12,500 nt of DNA from positions 12,903,182 to 12,915,681 of the forward strand of contig CM018890.1 of assembly GCA_009663005.1 (NCBI GenBank), given 5' to 3'. Source of the stretch: Actinidia chinensis (lineage: Eukaryota > Streptophyta > Magnoliopsida > Ericales > Actinidiaceae). The stretch's first letter is position 1. Each line of letters starts with the position of its first letter. The notes beneath the pieces are model-generated. The model did no database searches, was not told the origin of the DNA, and saw only the letters and a list, made by a program, of their open reading frames with translations. The translations under genes and the position numbers were made by a program. Below, piece by piece: positions 8,765 to 12,500 of the stretch.

Positions 8765-9283
8765 GTGCTTGTTTGCTTGTTGGACATCCGCCTGAAGGAG
8801 AGAGACAGTTTTTGTCATGCGTTACTATTGAGGAAGAAGACACAATCTGCAGCAGAGTCAGGTGATGCTGCTTGCATGGAGGTAAATTGTCACATGCCTT
8901 TTTCATCCTGCTGGGAACGTGTTGAAGTAGCCGTCAAACTGTTGCTCTTGGGCGGAGTTCTTATCAGCATGCTCTTGATTTGTTATCTAGAGTGCTTCCT
9001 CCATGGCTGTTGCCTTACCACTTTCAGATGGAATCCACATGAAATGTCCAAGATATATCCCGCCAAGAAGGAATGTAATCAAAGTAGGAGACAGAAGATT
9101 ACTTCGGCAGAGAAGAGGTCGGCAGAAAAGGGAAGAACTTCTCGGGGGGGCCCCACGCCTCTGTTAATAATTTTGAAGTTGATCCAGGAGGCAGACAAGT
9201 GCTTGGTACTTTCAAAGGGTCAGAAATACCAACAAATCAAGCAGGAGATTCAATTCTCACAGGTTCTAGTCACAACTTCATAG
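8765..9283 (+). other. Longest open frame in the broken block, 172 codons, no ATG start
   Basis: The open frame begins at a GTG, not an ATG, and would need upstream splicing or a frameshift to be translated. It has a hydrophobic stretch at residues 56-78 (LLLLGGVLISMLLICYLECF) followed by a basic, polar C-terminal half. From 9088 a second frame overlaps it that reads more like a natural protein, so only the first part of this frame is likely to descend from coding sequence. No family is recognised. Confidence 0.25.
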
Positions 9284-9308
9284 GCCATAAAGGGTGATAA
9301 CTTAGCTA

Positions 9309-9665
9309 ATGACTGTTTGCTCTTGCGCTCCACAAAGGGATATTCAGCATAGTGCTTCACCAGATTGCTCCACGATTAATACAAATGAATTTGTAGAACA
9401 AATTGCTTCAAATTCAGTTGAGTCTGCATCCAAATATAGACCCCCTTGCTTTCCAGAATGCGGCATTCCTACTCCTGCTCAAATTTTGTGGAGAACACCA
9501 CCGTGGATTCTGGTAGGCTACTTTGTAATTGCCGGAAGTTTGGCCGCGCTTTTTAGCCTTGATCACAACCAGTACAGATTTCATATGGATATGAACGGGA
9601 CAGCAGGAGTTGAGACAGGCATGCAGGCAGAGGTTCATAATCTAGATGTGAGAAGGAAGCACTGA
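9309..9665 (+). CDS. Open frame of 118 codons with one hydrophobic segment
   Basis: This ATG-started frame is the clearest uninterrupted one in the 3' block. Residues 26-45 are polar (EFVEQIASNSVES), 46-65 are proline- and cysteine-containing, and 66-82 (WILVGYFVIAGSLAALF) could cross a membrane. The ATG is probably internal to an older, longer exon. It follows by 12 bases the stop of the protein-like frame ending at 9297 and lies in a different frame from it. The stop at 9663 overlaps another open frame (9641-9844). I do not recognise the family. It could be expressed, but is more likely part of the pseudogene. Confidence 0.3.
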   Translation: MTVCSCAPQRDIQHSASPDCSTINTNEFVEQIASNSVESASKYRPPCFPECGIPTPAQILWRTPPWILVGYFVIAGSLAALFSLDHNQYRFHMDMNGTAGVETGMQAEVHNLDVRRKH

Positions 9666-9846
9666 AGACCATTGTCCTGAAAGGCAAACTACGGATAGGT
9701 TATGGACTGAGCAAGATAGTGTTCCTCAGATATCTTGGAAATACTCTGAGTTCTAAGGTTCGGCAGTTTTGCCTCTTATTTTACTGCCCACTCCCCCTCT
9801 CCTCTCACACACAGACACTCTCACACACACACAAACACAGAGACTA

Positions 9847-9905
9847 GAGAAGAAGAAGAAGAAGAAGAGAAAGAAGAAGAAGAAGAAGAAGAAGAAGAAG
9901 AAGGA
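9847..9905 (+). repeat. GAA microsatellite in copy B leader
   Basis: Nearly pure GAA/AGA repeats interrupted by gagaaag. It is an expanded version of the GGA/GAA tract at 1476-1505. It lies directly before the first exon-1-like module of copy B, so it would be in the leader if copy B were transcribed. Confidence 0.9.
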
Positions 9906-9915
9906 AAAGCGTGAG

Positions 9916-9949
9916 ATGAGAGAGAGAGAAAGAGGAGAAGACCATCTTG
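9916..9949 (+). pseudogene. First exon-1-like module of copy B, diverged
   Basis: The donor cttg/gtaagatcg at 9949/9950 matches the donor of the copy A first exon. The atggaagcg start seen at 1533 is lost; the nearest ATG, at 9916, gives MRERERGEDHL before the donor, a product of the GA-rich repeat. The module therefore keeps its splice signal but not its protein. Whether it is still spliced is unknown. Confidence 0.5.
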
Positions 9950-10119
9950 GTAAGATCGTCCCTTAGGCACCACCCCTTCTTGAGATTTATACTTTTCCCA
10001 ACAATGGAGTATTTAATTTGCATTTACAGTATCTCAATTTACATTCTATATGTAGTGCTACGTAGTAGTGGACTTTGTATGGTTGATGTTGTTTATTGGT
10101 GGTCTTCATGTGTTTAAGG

Positions 10120-10280
10120 ATAAAGAGAAGAAGAAAAGAAACAGCGCCCGAGGGAGAAAATCGACTATGGAAGCATTGGAGAAGAAGCTTAGAGAGAGAG
10201 GAGGGGGGGATAAAATAAGATAAGATCGTCCCTCGGCACACACCACTTTCATTGAGATTTCCAATTTTTCCCCCAATACT
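10120..10280 (+). pseudogene. Second exon-1-like module of copy B, donor lost
   Basis: A GAA-rich run, gagaaaatcgact and an ATG at 10167 start a frame reading MEALEKKLRERGGGDKIR before a stop. At the place of the gtaagatcgtccc donor of the first module (9950) this module has ataagatcgtccc (10220), so the invariant G of the donor is A. Following sequence, ggcac-cacca and gagattt, confirms that 9950-10010 and 10220-10280 are repeats of each other, 270 bp apart. Confidence 0.65.
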
Positions 10281-10687
10281 TTCTATAGATCCCCATGTTG
10301 GGTTTTCTCACCCACCAATTAAACTCCCTTGAGATTGTATATGTTCACGTTGGCTTCGAAGAGGGGTGATACGACGAGGTTTATTGCTCTGGTTTCGCCC
10401 TCATTTGTCCATCGTGAACCCTTGTTTGGTTGTGAGAAAATTAGGCAAAAAAAAGAAAGGAAAACTGAAGAAATTAAGTTGGTTATATTCAACTTTTTTG
10501 TACCTGGTATTTTTATAAGATCCCAACCAACTGGTTTCTTTGAAACCTAGGAAGCACGGACACTCCTCCGGAGGCAACGTACCCGTGTCGGACAATCCGG
10601 CACCACGGACAGGCGTTGGACACACTGTGAACACGTATTGGACAGCTACGTTGCGTTTTCCATTGGTTTATATTATTCTTAGCTTCG

Positions 10688-10735
10688 ACACACGTGTCCC
10701 TAGCGTATCCAAAATAGAACACACGTGTCCCTAAG
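10688..10735 (+). promoter_or_regulatory. Two G-box/ABRE-like motifs in a direct repeat
   Basis: acacacgtgtcccta occurs twice about 31 bp apart, each with a CACGTG core (10691-10696 and 10722-10727). In plants CACGTG followed by TC is the G-box/abscisic-acid-response class bound by bZIP and bHLH factors. Here the motifs lie inside the hAT-like element and may simply be part of its repeated gtgtcc words. No regulatory effect can be inferred from sequence alone. Confidence 0.4.
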
Positions 10736-11027
10736 CGCATCTATTTTGTTATTATTAATTCTTACTCTTCCTTTTTTTTTTGCTGATTCTTTTTTCTCTC
10801 CTCCTTCTTCTCCGATTATATTGTTTGCTCTTCCTGTGTACTCTATGGATAGATTAAATAATATTTTGCTAATAGTCTAATAATATTTGGTTTTATCTTT
10901 GTCATTTTATCCTTTTAAATGAAATTATCTAGTTATTTTATGATATTTAATGCTTTAAGTTGTAAAAGACTGGTATTTTATTTTTTTAGTGTTATTCTTA
11001 CTATTTATTAACCCTTGATTCTAATAT

Positions 11028-11079
11028 TAAATATATATATTTAATATATATATATATCTATATATATATCTATATATTA
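11028..11079. repeat. AT-repeat tract inside the mobile element
   Basis: Alternating TA runs with interspersed atatct and ttaa units, largely self-complementary. It lies in the core of the hAT-like element. Confidence 0.9.
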
Positions 11080-11180
11080 AGTTTTTTTTTTCTGTGTCCC
11101 CCCAGCCGTGTCGTCTCCCCTGCTTTTTTGAAAATTGCCATGTCAGTGTGTCGTGCGTGTCCATGCTCTTAGCTTTGAGC

Positions 11181-12300
11181 CTGTTCTTTTCCTGGCTCGT
11201 ATTTGTGTCTCCTTGAATGGTTCACCTTGAAGAATTTAGGAAATCTGTAATACGTTCATCTTTGTTTTTTTTGGTTTTCTCCTGCTATAATTTCTCATAT
11301 ATTGGATGTCAAACAGGCTTTAATAAAGAAGGGAAAGATGGTGCTATACTTGGGTTTTGAGTACATGGAGACTGAACCCAAGAACTCAAACTGAACAAAA
11401 CATACTCACCCCAAGTGTCAAGGTTATAAAATATTCCACAAACTTGAACAATGATGTTTCATATGGTTTTAATTATATTGTTCAAAATCGAAAAGACTTA
11501 CGGAAAAAAGTTTCATAATAGTTTTCACATTTTTATATATAAGAATTTCTGTATTAAAATTAGATTAACGTGAAAAAATCATTTGTCACAACTTGCTAGC
11601 AAATGCCAAACAAGGCACAATTAAGAATGATTTTCTATATTTTAAAATTTTTAAATGTTACAAAGTTGTTACTTACATACACTCTAGCTGTTGTTATATA
11701 CGTATTCTTAATCATTAGAAACACTAGATGGGTTTTTTAAGATTGATGTGTACCAACTTTAAGGTGTTTGTGCTTTTTGCCAGGCCATGGTGTTGTATTA
11801 TATAGGTAATAAGTTTGGTGTCTCTTCATGCTTGTTATTAATGATGACACAATACTAAGGCTCTCACTCTCTCGTTTAATCTTTGTAGCCTGTTTGTTGA
11901 CTCAGGAACCTTAAGCTTTGTAATCTTTTGAACTTGTGTACCTAAGACAATGATGCCTTAAAAAAAAATAGAAGATCTCGGATTGGCTCGAGTCTTTACT
12001 CAGCCTATAAGAAGTAGACTGGGGAGGTACCTGTACTCTTCATTAACCTTAAAAAGGTCAACAAAAAAACAACTCTAAAAGCCTTGGAAGTCATTGTGTT
12101 ATGTTGATAGTTATTGACCAATGCGGGTATAGAGCTTTCCTAAGGTATTTGAGGACTCCACATTATCAGCACTAGCAGCAGTAGACATGTGGTATGTTAG
12201 TTGCATGTTTGGTAGGTTCCCCTCATGTATTCTAAATTTGTGTATTTGAAACATTGCTATGAATGCTAACATTATCTACAGCTTTACAAAGTACCTGGAC
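11181..12300. other. Intron-like or intergenic stretch of copy B, no gene seen
   Basis: A+T-rich, without credible exons. The only structure I can align is 11245-11340 with 6235-6350. The rest does not visibly match copy A's 2187-4569, so the two copies have either diverged past recognition or been rearranged here. Confidence 0.5.
11245..11340 (+). repeat. Copy B block related to 6235-6350
   Basis: Shares ttctcctgctataattt exactly, plus flanking T run, ctca, ggatgtca and aggctt in the same order as 6235-6350. It occurs about 70 bp after the hAT-like element. Its order relative to the block at 12371 is reversed compared with copy A. Confidence 0.5.
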
Positions 12301-12310
12301 CATACTATCT

Positions 12311-12311
12311 C

Positions 12312-12343
<32 letters not shown>
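12311..12343 (+). repeat. CT/CA microsatellite
   Basis: About 12 CT units followed by several CA units. It sits at the position where copy A has the C8A array (4570-4602), immediately before the ttatct and ttatgagaa landmarks. Confidence 0.95.
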
Positions 12344-12370
12344 CCACGTAGTTATCTCCTCCAGCTTAAC

Positions 12371-12487
12371 TTATGAGAAGCAAGCTCCATTCCTTTGAGA
12401 TCCTCAACTGCAACAGTTACTACACTTTTTCAGATTTTAGTATATTAACACCTGTTTTGAACAATCTTTTTACATTTGTAATGATAT
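12371..12487 (+). pseudogene. Copy B counterpart of the 4690 exon region, decayed
   Basis: Aligns with 4626-4747. The acceptor ttttttcag is kept at about 12426-12434, but the exon-equivalent sequence after it contains several stops in the frame that is open in copy A, starting IL and reaching a stop within five codons. The right part of the exon and its donor lie beyond the window. This shows copy B cannot make the same product through this exon. Confidence 0.6.
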
Positions 12488-12500
12488 AGAGGAAGAAGAA

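Larger units (their letters stand above)
7624..9755 (+). pseudogene. Frame-broken 3' coding block of copy A, family not recognised
   Basis: From the acceptor at 7623 the sequence is richer in G+C than its surroundings and reads as protein in pieces that hop between all three plus-strand frames: AVIVCPLASD before a stop; 7729-7956 (LARLDSLLEAVQGYCCKHKA); 8173-8330 (EFISIPYNGVPVTIEVPE); about 8350-8450 (GFVALFAPDYLASRSAASHV); 8574-8747 (SMSVGKLLKHICEPHGETTQ); 9088-9294 (NNFEVDPGGRQVLGTFKG); 9309-9662; 9641-9755 (TIVLKGKLRIGYGLSKIVFL). Each piece ends in a stop or is overlapped by the next in another frame. Some hops could hide introns, but few good splice pairs are visible, so frameshifts are likelier. 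The last piece runs into the copy B leader. No family is named. Confidence 0.5.
9756..10545 (+). repeat. Segmental duplication, copy B proximal block
   Basis: Direct-orientation partner of 1398-2186, including leader microsatellites, two exon-1-like modules and the first-intron start. It begins within sequence that still reads open from copy A's last coding frame. No counterpart of the copy A promoter repeat precedes it. The block ends at ctttgaaa (10538-10545), where a mobile element has inserted; copy A has atttgaaag at the matching place. Confidence 0.9.
10546..11172. mobile_element. hAT-like non-autonomous element, 627 bp
   Basis: Imperfect terminal inverted repeats are ctaggaagcacggacac (10547-10563) and the reverse complement of gtgtccatgctcttag (11157-11172). 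Flanking 8-bp strings ctttgaaa (10538-10545) and ctttgagc (11173-11180) look like a target-site duplication with two mismatches, the size typical of hAT transposons. Both ends are packed with ggacac/gtgtcc words, resembling subterminal transposase-binding repeats. A cctccggagg palindrome lies at 10565-10574. The core is A+T-rich with no transposase frame, so it would depend on enzyme from elsewhere. The matching copy A site near 2180 is uninterrupted. Confidence 0.6.

Noticed and set aside
10329..10740. Overlapping open frames on both strands around 10330-10740
   Set aside because: They cross the boundary of the hAT-like element and mix first-intron sequence with transposon ends; no common protein features.
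1..12500. CRISPR array, phage, toxin or defence system
   Set aside because: No regularly spaced identical repeats and no intact cassette. All signs point to plant nuclear DNA.

Overview
This looks like nuclear DNA from a flowering plant, probably a eudicot; the species cannot be told. The evidence is strong A+T bias with long T and A runs, CT/CA/GAA microsatellites just upstream of start codons, GT..AG splice signals around short open exons, and small plant-type mobile-element remnants. There is no bacterial-style gene packing, no rRNA or tRNA gene, and no CRISPR array.

Layout. 1-1180 is A+T-rich spacer. 1185-1532 is a promoter-like and leader region with a tandem repeat and microsatellites. 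1533-1573 is a small first-exon candidate ending in a consensus splice donor. 1574-7620 is mostly intron-like, with three short open exon candidates in one phase (4690-4791, 5109-5147, 5550-5639), a damaged one between them (5240-5334), and several repeat or mobile-element scars. 7624-9755 is richer in G+C and protein-like, but its reading frame changes repeatedly; I read it as the decayed 3' coding part of the same gene. I do not recognise the protein family.

The main structural result is a head-to-tail duplication. Copy A starts near 1398 and copy B near 9756. They match through the leader, first exon and first-intron start (1398-2186 against 9756-10545) and again around the 4690 exon (4626-4747 against 12371-12487). 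Copy B begins inside sequence that still reads as copy A coding, so copy A probably lost its 3' end at the junction and copy B lacks copy A's promoter repeat. In copy B the exon matching 4690-4791 is full of stops. Each copy carries two exon-1-like modules, so a small duplication preceded the large one. Copy B later received a 627-bp hAT-like non-autonomous element (10546-11172); copy A shows the matching site without it.

I see no complete, intact gene. The window is best described as a decaying tandem gene duplicate, with copy B running off the right edge. Nothing here convincingly shows a new functional system; the most unusual features are the fourfold exon-1 module, the coding-into-leader junction and the long poly-C arrays.
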